From Calendula officinalis (lineage: Eukaryota > Streptophyta > Magnoliopsida > Asterales > Asteraceae), in contig OY970823.1 in assembly GCA_963853835.1 (NCBI GenBank), positions 6,094,001 to 6,158,000 on the forward strand: 64,000 nucleotides of DNA, given 5' to 3'. The position numbers and the translations under genes were made by a program. The notes below the pieces were generated by a model. That model made no database searches. It was not told the origin of the DNA and saw only the letters and a program-made list of their open reading frames with translations. Below, piece by piece: positions 33,671 through 46,779 of this stretch (its first letter is position 1; every line of letters begins with the position of its first letter).

Positions 33671-36122
33671 AAAGCATAAAAAACTTGCATATTAATATAT
33701 TTGGATATATGGTGCTCTTTTGATCCTGAAAGATTAATTTAGGGGGAACAGAGTATGAGTTAAAGATCCTGAAAGTATTAAGGCACTCAGGCTTGTTGTT
33801 CTTTACAGCCTCAGTCATTACACTGAGTGCCCTATAGTCTGCTTGATACAATATGCCTTGTTCAAAGCATACAGCAGAAACAGCCCATATTTCATCCATC
33901 ATTACTTGGGCTTCTGAGGATCTTGATGGTAACTCTTTGATTAATATGGCAATCTTCACCCAGTCTTGGAGTCCCATATTCTGAATGTCATGAAGAAAAA
34001 TCTTCATAGGAGGACTGACTGGTCCAGTGCAGAAAGCAACTATGGACTAGTCAACGGTTTTGACTTTTATTTTGTTGACATACAAGTTCAGCCAGTTATT
34101 TCCTTTACATTTGGGAATACCCTATTCCTCAGCATACTCATCCTGGTCTCCCTATACCTTGTTCTTTGAGCAACAATGTTCCAGTATTGTTGAAGAAGTT
34201 CATCTCCTGTTCTCCTTACAGTATGAGATTTCCTTGGAACATCTGCATCAGACTCACTATCAGGATCTTCTTCCTTAACAGGGAAGAATCTCTGAGCCTC
34301 AATCTCATCCTCAACATCACTCTTTTCCTCAGTATACTGAGTAGATCTTCTTGGTCTAGAAATCAGAGGAGCTGGATCTGGTTCTTCACTTGATTCTGAG
34401 GACATAACCACTTTCGACATTCTTCTGGTTATTGGTCTTCTAGGAGCTCTAGAAGGTCCTTCAGCTTGAGGAGAGATTGATTTTCTTGGAGACTCTTCAT
34501 CATATGAGGATGATGATGAAGAGCTTTCTTTGTGTGCTACATCCAGTGCAAAGTTTAGAAAGTTTTGAGATGGCACCGGATGTTCTTCATCATCATCAGC
34601 AATAGGCCAGATAAAAGGCCTATAGACTATAATTTGCAAGTTGTTTTGTTCTTGAGCAGGAGGCTCAGTATCAACTTGATGTGGTTGGTCAGTTTCAGTC
34701 TCCCCCTGAGCAGATGGCTCAGATAACTCTTCAAGTAATTCCAGAACTGACCTTCCTCTTTGTCTTCTTCTTTCATACTGAAACCTAAGTGGTTCAGTAT
34801 GAGGAGTTTGCTGATGTTGTTGTTGTTGCTGTTGAGGTTGATCTTCATTTAACTTTCTTCTTTTCTCCCCCTGAGCAGATGGCTCAGGTTTATCAACCTC
34901 TTCTTCTCTTTGTGTCTTCTCCCCTTACTGTTATCATTTGATGGGGAGGGAAGAGGTTCAGTATCAGCACCTATGTCCCCCTGTTGATTATCAGGAGTTG
35001 GGGAGGGCATAGGTTCAGTAGCAGCATCATGTTCACCCTCAGTATTGGCATGGCAGGGTGATCTTCTGGGCTCAGTATCAGGGCCTTCTTCATCATTGTT
35101 ACCACCAAGTGGAGACTGTGGAGGTGGTGGAGGCTGTTGTTGTTGTTGAAGGAGTGCCACCGGCTGTTTTAATGAGTCTATCTCATTACTCATTGCATCC
35201 ATCCTGGCCAGAATATTATTCTGAGTGTTCTGCATGGCCAGGATCTGGTTGACAATTGTTTGTAGAGCCCCTTGCACTTCCTGAGACTGAGTGGCTTGTG
35301 CTCTCTGACCCTGCACAGATGGTGCTAAAGAAAACAAAATGTAAACTGGTTAGAATGAAAGGTTTATCAAATAGAATTGCGGTGTTGTTAAATTCTATAA
35401 TCATGTAAACATAATTTATAAGTCTGTATTTCATCTAGTATATGATGAAATATTGTGAACTTGTGCATAGCATGTGTAAGAAGTATTTAGTAAAAGTGAG
35501 TGTGAATATTTGAGTAGCTCAGTATAGGATAGGTCGCATTTACTAAAAGATTTTGGTTTGGGTAATCGAAGCCTGGGATGCGCTTCTTGTTATTTTCAAT
35601 GTTTGTCACTCGGTATCAGAGTGATAACAGAAATGTGGCTTAAATCCATGAAAATTTTTGGCTTATGTGGCTTAAAAGGTTTGTGATCATTTCTTGAATT
35701 ATGTGACCCTACTTAAAATAAGTAGGACATCATCCAAGCAGCACCAGTGGGTGTCAGTATGACATCACCACCATTGTCTCTTAAAATGTTGAGACAACTG
35801 TAGACTGACAATGATCATTTAAGTGCTCAGTATATGAATTTTGCATAGCAGCAGTGGGCTAACTATGTTGGCCATAATTGGATATATTTGAAAGTTCGGT
35901 TGAGACTTTGGTCAGTATTGAGTTGGTACTGGCCAATACTTAGTCGTTATTTGGGAAAAATATATATATAAAAAAGTTTGAGAGCATTTTAGAAATTCAT
36001 ACCTGAAAGTTCGGTGCTGGATCATCTGTATGTTGATTTGAGGCACCAGCACCTTCAGGAGCCTCTTCTCTTCGATCATTTTCACGTTCCAGTATGTTTT
36101 GCTCAAACTGAATCTCCACATC
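33663..36122 (-). pseudogene. Copia-2 third ORF, distal part, broken
   Basis: Continues the third ORF cut off at 47036. From 36122 an open stretch (VEIQFEQNILEREND and onward) runs to about 36003, where CAG/GTATGA could be a splice donor. About 665 bp without coding sense follows, then TTTTCTTTAG at about 35327 and a new open stretch rich in Gln and Pro (with a QQQQQPPPPP-like run). A frame change near 34925 leads to an acidic Ser/Glu part that ends at 34088. A further part in another frame (MKIFLHDIQNMGLQDW) is cut off near 33.66 kb. The protein is of unknown function, and the 3' end of the element, including its LTR, is missing. Confidence 0.65.
35327..36002 (-). other. candidate intron in the Copia-2 third ORF
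   Basis: Reading on the minus strand: an open acidic stretch ends at CAG/GTATGA (36003/36002), about 675 bp without an ORF follows, and coding sense resumes after GTTTTCTTTAG (about 35327). The simplest junction leaves a one-base phase mismatch, which may reflect an indel. The alternative is an insertion or a decayed coding part. Confidence 0.4.
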
Positions 36123-39095
36123 TGTAACGCTCTAAAAATTTGAATAATTAAATAATAATTTAAATTTACTTTTGTTGGGCCATTAGTTGAATGTGCAGTA
36201 ATTATGTGACGATTGGCAATTTTGAGTATTATCTTAAATGGTTACGTGCTAATGTGCTTATAGCTTATAAACTATTATGGTTTTTATATATTTATTACGT
36301 GACGTTTTAATTCCCGACACATTCGTGTGAATTAATTATGAGAATTTAATAATATAGCCAAACGTTTGAAGTTTTCCCGAGTTTGAGTGTCGGGTGAGGC
36401 CGGCCGTAGGCCAAGGCTGAGCCTGGGTCATATAATTCCGCAAAAATTTTCCGTCTAGCCGAGCCTGATATACAGCTAATAAAACCGAGCCTTGTTTCTT
36501 TTAAAATTTGGTTCGGCCAATTTTAAAATAAGAGGGAGGGCCCAAAGATTTGTAAACTTACTCCAACAAGCCCACGATCCAAAAGCCCTTAAGCCTACTC
36601 GTTTGATACGTACACAACTCCACGTCTTTTCCCAAACCCCTAATTGCCGACAAAGCTCTCCCAAAATATGCGATTCATCTGCTTGCTTCTGCCATTCTTT
36701 GTCTGTCCAAGGAGGTTCCGATCACAAGGAGTTCAAGGCCAGGAGGTGCTTCGTTTCTGTTTCTTAGGGTGAGTATTCTTTGGTAAACGCCTTATCCCTA
36801 CTCTTGTTTTCTTTCTTTTCTTCCGCTGAATGTTCCAAGATCTAACTCAGCTGTATGATTGTTGCTTTTGGCGATGAACACTCAAGCAGAAAAGTGATGG
36901 ACGGCATTATTCCGAACAGGTGTTGTGTCCAATTTGGAGAGTATTCTGGGTGGCTGAAATAGGAGACAGATTGGAAGTGTAATTTTCATTAGCAAGCCAA
37001 GCTAACCCATCGGTTTTATCGTGAACTAGTGGTAAGGTTTCGGTGGCAAGCCACCATCCTTTTTTCCGTTTTTGTTTATTCCCGAATTGTGTATAATAAC
37101 CAAACTATTGTGTGGAGGCGATGAGAGCTGATCAAGGAGGACCCCACTCATTTTAATTAATTTCTTGGTGATGGTTTGTGTGGTTGCTGTTGTTTAAGTT
37201 TGTGGTTTCGGTGGTGACGTCAAGTTGGGAAAAGATTACCATGTCATATTATAAACAATTGTTTTATTAAACCATTTATTTTATTAAACCGCTTGTTCTA
37301 TTAAACCATTTGTCAGAGCTGCTCGTGAGTGGTAGTCGGGTCAAGGGTTGGGTCAAAAACTTGTTGATAAATGAGCTAAACGTTTTGATAACCGAAAAAC
37401 TGGAAACCGAACCTGTAAGGTTCTTGGGTTCCTAAACCAAATAGTTTTCTTAAATAAATTAACGAGATTATTCATCAATAAGTTTCTGTGATAAAAAAAT
37501 GAGTTTCGGGGCTATCGGGTGTCCCGGGAATGAGCGGGTGGATGTCGGGATTTAAAACAGGCTTTATATATATCAAACCAAATTTTGGACAGAATCTGCC
37601 CGCAATGTTTGGGCCCGTTTTTAACACACTTAAAATACGTTTTTGGATTTTTGGCCGTTGAGGGTCTCTAGGTTTCTGAGTCCTCTTTCCAACGACGCTG
37701 ACGGCTCATTAATCTGATTCACGGTTTAAAAGTTATTGCTGTTTTAGTAAACCTTCGCTGGATAGTTTTCGGTTCAGCTATTCTGTCTCGTGAGCCCGTT
37801 TTGATCCTTTTCCGTTTGAATCTAGCTTCCGAAGTCTTCTGTAAAATTGTAGTCCTCTGAGTCATTTAACTACCGTAAAAATTTGATTAATATCTAGTGA
37901 GCGGTTTGAGAGTTATAGCCGTTCCCGCGAAAGTGCTGAGTGCTGTTTAGTTTCTGCTGAAGCAACCTTTGAGCCTAATCCTAACCCGAGCTTCCTTGTA
38001 CATTGTAGGACCTTCTAGGACTGGTTAGAGACGCTCTTCAGTTCCGAGGATATTTAGGAGCTTATGGTTATTCGAGGTGAGTATTCTCACCGTGTATTCA
38101 GTTATAACGATACGTGCATGACTTATGTGGTTAACTGTTTTGATCTATTTTACTTTCTGTGTGATTGACCTGTTATCTGAGTATCTGAGTGGCTGTTTTT
38201 ATCTATCACTGATCTGAGATAGACGTGCCGAGTATCTGAGCCGGTACCGAGTCATTTTGTGCTACTATGTGACAGGGCTATCTGTGTGGTTTATGTTATG
38301 AGTTGAAAACATAAAAATAATTAATAAATTTGAGTGGTAATTCTGTGTGGTAATTTATTGTGGTAGCCTGAGTGGCATTTTAGTGTAAGGAGAGGCGAGG
38401 TTGATCTCTCGACTCGATTTACACAAGCGCGCTATATAAATTTAAAAGATACAAAAACTGAGAAATTAACTGAGTAGGAAATGAGTATGAGTTCACTTGT
38501 GTGCCCTCATGTGTTGTATGCTGTAGTTGTTTACATTTTGAGTTTATTCACTCAGCTTCCCCGCTGACCCAAAATCTCCCTCCCATTTTCAGGTACTAGT
38601 AAAGGAAAAGAGAAGGTGGACGGTTGACTGCTGTACTACTTCTGAGTGCGGATGTGAAATTTTTTTTTTTTATTATTTTAAAACTTTGAATTTTAGTTAA
38701 GACATTTCCGCATTAAATACATTTTATATCAAACAATTATTTTGGGGATTATTTATGGGACCTTTTTTATTACTCCCTCCGTCCCACAAAAAAGTTCCCA
38801 TTTCTCCTAAAGCTTTTGTCCCACAAAAAAGTTCCCATTTCTCACATGTGGTGGGCTCCACACAATAAAATATTATTATTATTAAAAACTCCATCAATAA
38901 CATCCACTAATTATCTTTCTCTCTCCAAACCAACCTTATATTTTAATCAAAATAATACCAATGACCCCACCATTAACTATCACCTAAAATCTTGTGCCAA
39001 AGGGAAATGGGAACTTTTTTGTGGGACGGAGGGAGTATAATTTTTGTATTCGAAAATTTAAAAAAAAAAAATCTTGTAAATTTTAGAGTGTTACA
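36123..39095 (+). repeat. 5' LTR of the LARD (2973 bp including a MITE)
   Basis: Starts TGTAACGCTC and ends AGAGTGTTACA. It is nearly identical to the LTR starting at 42656 apart from the MITE at 38773-39035 here, the solo LTR at 45132-46779 there, and a diverged patch near 37350/43885. Without the MITE it is about 2.7 kb. Confidence 0.93.
38773..39035. mobile_element. Stowaway-like MITE (263 bp) in the LARD 5' LTR
   Basis: Termini CTCCCTCCGTCCCACAAAAA and the complementary ...TTTGTGGGACGGAGGGAG, flanked by TA on both sides (38771-38772 and 39036-39037). The 3' LTR carries the empty site TTTTATTATAATTTTT, so the ends are exact. A 74-codon frame inside is not a gene. Confidence 0.95.
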
Positions 39096-42000
39096 AGTTG
39101 GTATCATAGCACTGACTTGAGGGATTTGGATTCACAAGGGGTGAATTCAAACTCAAGTTTGAGTTACGAGTTTTTAATATGAGAAATAAGTAAAATATTT
39201 TCTGAGTAAAGATTCCACATCCAATGTACAGCATGTCACATCGACCTCTCGCTTTTCCTGCTGCTGGTAATATTTAAGAACTTTTATTTATTTGGGAATT
39301 TCTTTGTATTCTGCGTTTTGAGGAATGACAAATATGAGAATTGCTGTTATTATTTTGAGTATAATTCTGCTTTAACTCCGAGTTTATTTCGCACAAGGAT
39401 CGCTTTTCTGAGTATATTTTCTGTGCGTATTTATGAGTGCATCTGTGTCATACACGCTAAAAATTATAATTACATATAATTTTATATAATCTGTGAGATT
39501 TGATAATTCTGAGAAAGTTTAACGAAAAGGGGTAATAAATGGATATGAAATTATGATATAAATTCCATAGATTATTTAATGAGAACATGTCTTCGGTAAA
39601 TAAGAAATGAGGAGTAATAAATTTTTCATATTGAGAAAATATTAAAATCTTTCGTTTTGGAAAAGTAATTAATAGAAAGAGTTATTGAAACGAGTAAACT
39701 GTGAAACGAGTAAATGAAAGATATTGTTATTACCAACTGATTTAAAGAATATTTTATGATGGTTTATCAACTCGAGTAAAGTGAAAATACCAAGAACATA
39801 TTTTTATATATATAAAAAAAATTATTATTATTTAAAAATTGATATTTATTTTAAGTTATTTACATTTGAACTAGACGAGAAATCTTAACTAGAATTGGAT
39901 TTTATTTTTATCCGTTATTTCAGAGTCGTTTTAGTTTTTAATATTAAAACTTTAGTTGGATTAAGCATGTTTTTAAATGTTGAATTATCATTTGAGATTC
40001 TATTTAGTGGAACCTTTTCACTTATTTATCAAATTGAAAAATTTTAAATTTATGAGAATTTCGGGTGTTATGAAATCTTTGGTAAATTAAAAAGGAAAAT
40101 GTGTTTATAAAGAGATGAGACATGATGTATTGGGAAAATCTTTTGGCTGAGAAAATAATAAACCGAGATTTATTAAATTGAGATCATATGAGAAAACTTT
40201 TAAGGTATGTGATTTTAATAGCTGAGTCTGAAAATCCATAATTTTTTAATGAATTCAGTGAGAGATTATTAATTTAACGCAGAGATATTGAATAACCTAT
40301 ATAAGTTTGTTATACCAACTAATCGAGGATTGCCGAGTCAAATTAAACAGAAATTATTCAAGTTTATCTTAAAGGGTATTTATTAAAAGTGAACTAAAGG
40401 GAGACTATCATCATGAATTCGGTGATGATTTATTTAAAAATGAATCAGAAGAGCTTATTAGTTATATTATGTTCTGAGTTAAAAACATAATAAAATACTT
40501 TGGCTGAGTGCCTTTTTGCTGAGTGCATTTATAAGTAATGTTTATAAGATTTTGAGTAATTTATCAGATATGAAAATAAAATTTCCTTCCTTTTTAGTGT
40601 GATTTGCTGGTGGATTTATGTGTGGGAAGTTGTGAACTTTGGGATTGACCCGTGACCAAACAAAGGTAGGTGTCGAAAGTAATAGAGGGCCCCTATTACC
40701 GTACACACAGGACTTTTGGTTGGTTATAGGGAGATTTTGAGGGGAACGATGGACCAATGCTTTCTATTGTGAATTTATTATATGCATATTATTTGCTTGA
40801 GTGAGGGGATGTTGTTGTATTATTATGATAGAGAATTCTAGCGCCAAACTCGAGGACGAGTTTTCTCCAAGTGGAGTTGAGTAGGAGTAAAAAGGGCAAT
40901 TTCCAAAATAATAATAATTATCACCGGGAATTATATATAAAAATTGTTATGAGCATATATATTCATATTATTGGCTAGAGAGTTTGTACGAGTAACTTTT
41001 AAATCGAGAAATTTTAAACTTAGAATAATAAGAATATTGGTTAATGAGTCGGTCATGAGAAGATCGCCATAATAAATTATGTGGAAAATTTTATTATTAC
41101 TGAGAAATTACCGAGGTAATAAATCAAGTTAAACAGATAAATTATTAGAAGGAACCATATGATAAAATGTTATTTATGAACAATATTAAATTAAAAACTA
41201 AGGAGAAGTATCGAGTTAAATTATCAAATTGAAAATCACCAAATATTCTGCGGTATTGAATAATTGCTAAACTGATAATAGTTATTGAGATGACCAATTG
41301 AGAAAAATATATAAGTCTATTAGACAATAAAATTTTCATGAATTTCTAAATCGAGGAGGAGCTAAAAATATAAAGTATTGAGGAAATTTTTATGGAGAAC
41401 GCGATAATAATTGAGTAATTAAGCACATGAGAAGTAACAAGTTAATTAATTGAGTAAAGAGAAATCACTTAATTGAGGTGTTCGAACTTCAAAAATAAAA
41501 TGAGACTTATAAGTGGACAATTAGTCAAATTAATCAGGAGACAATTTAAATAAAAACAAAGCAAGAAAATAATTAACGAGCTAAATGATAAAATTATTAT
41601 GAGAATTGATACGTATCATTAAAATGAGTTGAGCGATCAATATTAAAAAGACTCGGCGAGAAATTTGTTAAATACGAGTTAACAAGAGCACTAATAACGC
41701 AACTTAAAAGAGAAATTATCTGTTCGAGTGGCCTGATAATTAAATTTGATCGCGTGAAAAGAAAAATGTAAAGTCAAGTAAATGTATACATTGTGTTGAC
41801 TGGTGAGAAGTCATTAAACGAGATTCGATTTTAAATTGATGAGATAAGCTTGCGTTGAGTTAAAAACAAGTTGTGAAGATTTGAGGTGTGTGCAATTGAG
41901 TATATGCAGCTTGAGTAAGAGGCATGAGTTGCCTACTATATGAGGTTTATGTGTGATAAAATACATTTATGTGAATTATGTACTTGTGGTGTGTTGTCTG

Positions 42001-42655
42001 ATAGTGGTGTGAACCGCTAAATTGTTCATTTTTCTTTAAAACAAACTAACGTCCTATAGAGTAGAGGACAGTGAGATGCTTTTTATTGGTAGAAATTACC
42101 AATAATAAGATTTTATTTGTTGATAAAATGTAAAAGTGATAAGTTGTTGGAACTGTGCGGGAAATATTTTCCTATAAAGACTGATTGTTATCACCGTGAG
42201 AGGGCTGAATATGATTGTGAGCACGAATTGGATGACCGAGTACCACGCCGAGATGACCTGTCGCCACAAACCAAACCGTAACAAATCTCCAAGTGGAGTT
42301 AAATCGGAGATTCAACGCAGCATTAACCGCTAGGTGCATCAACTGTGTCCGACTACGAGAGCATGAAGACGGCTTCATCAGAGTGTCTTGAGTTATTTTG
42401 TACTTACCATCGACATTTTTGCTTTGTGAGCCTAGCCATTTTGCGCCGTTAGAGGCGGAAGAGTTGTGTAAGCAAGAGTCGGAGTTTATCCTAATCGAGT
42501 GGATCTCCTTGATGAGTTTTCCTTTTCATTCTTAGCTTTATCGTCTCTCTCCTCTGTGGATGCTGTGAGTCTGAATTTGAGATGCGAGACCGCGACCCTG
42601 AGCTTCTTCCGAGCGATGACTTCGGGGACGAAGTCTATTTCAAGTTGAGTTGAGT
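39096..42655 (+). other. LARD internal region, non-coding
   Basis: Opens with TTGGTATCATAGC, a one-mismatch form of the methionine primer-binding site, one base inside AG after the LTR. AT-rich and full of GAGTAA/GAGAAAT words, with no ORF longer than about 75 codons and no reverse-transcriptase motif on either strand. The last 40 bp are a remnant of a pol 3' end. Confidence 0.8.
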
Positions 42656-45131
42656 TGTAACGCTCTAAAAATTTGAATAATTAAATAATAATTTAAATTT
42701 ACTTTTGTTGGGCCATTAGTTGAATGTGCAGTAATTATGTGACGATTGGCAATTTTGAGTATTATCTTAAATGGTTACGTGCTAATGTGCTTATAGCTTA
42801 TAAACTATTATGCTTTTTATTTATTTATTACGTGACGTTTTAATTCCCGACACATTCGTGTGAATTAATTATGAGAATTTAATAATATAGCCAAACGTTT
42901 GAAGTTTTCCCGAGTTTGAGTGTCTGGTGAGGCCGGCCGTAGGCCAAGGCTGAGCCTGGGTCATATAATTCCGCAAACATTTTCCGTCTAGCCGAGCCTG
43001 ATATACAGCTAATAAAACCGAGCCTTGTTTCTTTTAAAATTTGGTTCGGCCAATTTTAAAATAAGAGGGAGGGCCCAAAGATTTGTAAACTTACTCCAAC
43101 AAGCCCACGATCCAAAATCCCTTAAGCCTACTCGTTTGATACGTACACAACTCCACGTCTTTTCCCAAACCCCTAATTGCCGACAAAGCTCTCCCAAAAT
43201 ATGCGATTCATCTGCTTGCTTCTGCCATTCTTTGTCTGTCCAAGGAGGTTCCGATCACAAGGAGTTCAAGGCCAGGAGGTGCTTCATTTCTGTTTCTTAG
43301 GGTGAGTATTCTTTGGTAAACGCCTTATCCCTACTCTTGTTTTCTTTCTTTTCTTCCGCTGAATGTTCCAAGATCTAACTCAGCTGTATGATTGTTGCTT
43401 TTGGCGATGAACACTCAAGCAGAAAAGTGATGGACGGCATTATTCCGACCAGGTGTTGTGTCCAATTTGTAGAGTATTCTGGGTGGCTGAAATAGGAGAC
43501 GGATTGGAAGTGTAATTTTCATTAGCAAGCCAAGCTAACCCATCGGTTTTATCGTGAACTAGTGGTAAGGTTTCGGTGGCAAGCCACCATCCTTTTTTCC
43601 TTTTTTGTTTATTCCCGAATTGTGTATTATAACCAAACTATTGTGTGGAGGCGATGAGAGCTGATCAAGGAGGACCCCACTCATTTTAATTAATTTCTTG
43701 GTGATGGTTTGTGTGGTTGCTGTTATTTAAGTTTGTGGTTTCGGTGGTGACGTCAAGTTGGGAAAAGATTACCATGTCATATTATAAACAATTGTTTTAT
43801 TAAACCATTTATTTTATTAAACCACTTGTTCTATTAAACCATTTGTCAGAGCTGCTCGTGAGTGGTAGTCGGGTCAAGGGTTCGGTTGTTCTATTAAACC
43901 ATTTATTTTATTAAACCACTTGATAAATGAGCTAAACGTTTTGATAACCGAAAAACCGGAAACCGAACCTGTAAGGTTCTTGGGTTCCTAAACCAAATAG
44001 TTTTCTTAAATAAATTAACGAGATTATTCATCAATAAGTTTCTGTGATAAAAAAATGAGTTTCGGGGCTATCGGGTGTCCCGGGAATGAGCGGGTGGATG
44101 TCGGGATTTAAAACGGGCTTTATATATATCAAACCAAATTTTGGACAGAATCTGCCCGCAATGTTTGGGCCCGTTTTTAACACACTTAAAAAACGTTTTT
44201 GGATTTTTGGCCTGAGATGGTCTCTAGGTTTCTGAGTCCTCTTTCCAACGACGCTGATGGCTCATTAATCTGATTCACGGTTTAAAAGTTATTGCTGTTT
44301 TAGTAAACCTTCGCTGGATAGTTTTCGGTTCAGCTATTCTGTCTCGTGAGCCCGTTTTGAGCCTTTTCCGTTTGAATCTAGCTTCCGAAGTCTTCTGTAA
44401 AATTGTAGTCCTCTGAGTCATTTAACTACCGTAAACATTTGATTAATATCTAGTGAGCGGTTTGAGAGTTATAGCCGTTCCCGCGAAAGTGCTGAGTGCT
44501 GTTTAGTTTCTGCTGAAGCAACCTTTGAGCCTAATCCTAACCCGAGCTTCCTTGTACATTGTAGGACCTTCTAGGACTGGTTAGAGACGCTCTTCAGTAC
44601 CGAGGATATTTAGGAGCTGACGGTTATTCGAGGTGAGTATTCTCACCGTGTATTCAGTTATAACGATACGTGCATGACTTATGTGGTTAACTGTTTTGAT
44701 CTATTTTACTTTCTGTGTGATTGACCTGTTATCTGAGTATCTGAGTGGCTGTTTTTATCTATCACTGATCTAAGACAGACGTGCCGAGTATCTGAGCCGG
44801 TACCGAGTCATTTTGTGCTACTATGTGACAGGGCTATCTGTGTGGTTTATGTTATGAGTTGAAAACATAAAAATAATTAATAAATCTGAGTGGTAATTCT
44901 GTGTGGTAATTCTGTGTGGTAGCCTGAATGGCATTTTAGTGTAAGGAGAGGCGAGGTTGATCTCTCGACTCGATTTACACAAGCGCGCTATATAAATTTA
45001 AAAGATACAAAAACTGAGAAATTAACTGAGTAGCAAATGAGTAGGAGTTCACTTGTGTGCCCTCATGTATTGTATGTTGTAGTTGTTTACATTTTGAGTT
45101 TATTCACTCAGCTTCCCCGCTCACCCAAAAT

Positions 45132-46779
45132 TGTAACACCTCAATTTTTTTAAAACACCTTTTAAATCACATTTTTAAATAAAAATATTACAAGTCCAAC
45201 ATTCCCAAAATACGGTTTAACAAAAACCAATAAGAGTTTATCAGAGTATTAAAACCGGTGTTACAATGCAATATCATAACCATAGGATAAACGAGAACTA
45301 CCTACGAGCTCTCGAGCTAAACAACACAAGGCCACTTCTAACGCGACCCTCTAATCCATCGATCCTGAATCCTGAGTACATAGCCAAAAACAAAGTAGTA
45401 CGTGAGACAAAATAGTCTCGTGAGATACATGGGTTTTAGACCCGATAAACAATTAGTCAAATAATATTAATTAATCTTAAAATAATATTACTAAGTTTGT
45501 TTTGGGTCACTTTATCACTTTCATCATTGGCCAATGTCAAGATAATCGGAATGCCTCCAATCTATCAAGACCATCATTTCCACGGTAATTGGAATGCCTC
45601 CAATCTACCGGGACTCATAGGTATTGGGTAATCGAAATGCCTCCAATCTACCACTAACCTTAAGGTACCGTAATAACCGGAATGCCTCCAATCTACTACG
45701 GCCCTAGGGATATCATCATCATCATCATTTCTTATCTTTTATCGTTATGAGCTTATAACTCCATCTTTTCTTATTCAATCAATCATGTAACCATCATACA
45801 AGCAATTCATCATATATCACATAAATAACTAAATTACTTAAAGACTCGATAAAAATCATTTAATCATAAAAACATTTACTAGCTATGTACCCAGTTTGAA
45901 AGTTCACATGTACTCACCTTAGCCAAGCTAACTCCAAATCGTGTCTATCAACACGAATCCTTGCTTTTCAACTTGTGAAATGTCACCAATCTTTAGGTCT
46001 GCTTGACCTATCATCCATATCATCATAAAATCTAGTTATTATCCATAACTAGCTACCAATAAACCCATAACAACATTCTTGGCCACCAAGTTCATCCAAC
46101 TTGGTGAAACCCCAAAACCCTAGCTCAAGATTTCCATCAATAAACCCAAATCCAACTTGTACACATCATTTACAAGCTTACTATGAGTGTTCTACACCCA
46201 TGATTAGTCATCTTCCCCAAATATGACATGAATGATTCCCCAAACCACCATTTCTACCCAAACAAAGTTCATAACTAGCTAGATAACATCAACAATCAAG
46301 AAATCTTACCTTTGATGTTTAGATCCTTCAAGATGGTGAAGATTTGAGCTCAAGAACACCAAGATCGCCCCCTTTCTCTCTAAAACGGCTACACAAGAGT
46401 TGGGTGGAAAATGAAGAAACCCTAGCTCAAACCCGATTTATTGCTGCCCGACCAGACTTCGCGGCGCGAACTAAGTTCGCGTCGCTAACTCTGCATATCG
46501 TACGCATACTTAGCGATCGCTAACTCAACGCGAACTACTTCGCGACCCAAAGCCAAACTACCTGGCCCGACTTCCCGATCGTTACCACTAGTTCGCGTCG
46601 CGAACTTTCCAAAGCAGCAGGGCTGCACTTTTCAACTTTATCTCGACCCGGTTTCGCCCATAACTTCCTCGTACGATGTCCAAATGACACGAAACCAATT
46701 CCTACGTGTTTTAAACGATTTATCCTTATTTATCCTATTTTTCCCATAATTTATTTTATTCAAATTTCGGGTCGTTACA
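45132..46779 (-). mobile_element. solo LTR (1648 bp) of the Gypsy family also seen at 60.9 kb
   Basis: Starts TGTAACACCTCAATTTT and ends GGGTCGTTACA. It is flanked by AAAAT on both sides (45127-45131 and 46780-46784). The 5' LTR of the LARD holds the empty site CCCAAAATCTCCC. The family is identified by near-identical starts at 60945, where a primer-binding site shows minus orientation. Confidence 0.95.
45544..45700. repeat. 43-45 bp tandem repeat inside the solo LTR
   Basis: Four copies of an AATCGGAATGCCTCCAATCT-like unit at 45544, 45587, 45630 and 45675. The related LTR at 60945 keeps only a diverged trace of it. Confidence 0.8.

Noticed and set aside
38816..39040. 74-codon open frame
   Set aside because: Lies inside the Stowaway-like MITE, which is absent from the sister LTR.
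36492..43300. Two nearly identical 91-codon open frames (36492-36767 and 43025-43300) that could look like a duplicated gene
   Set aside because: They occupy the same position in the two LARD LTRs. Their similarity is LTR identity, and no protein motif is visible.
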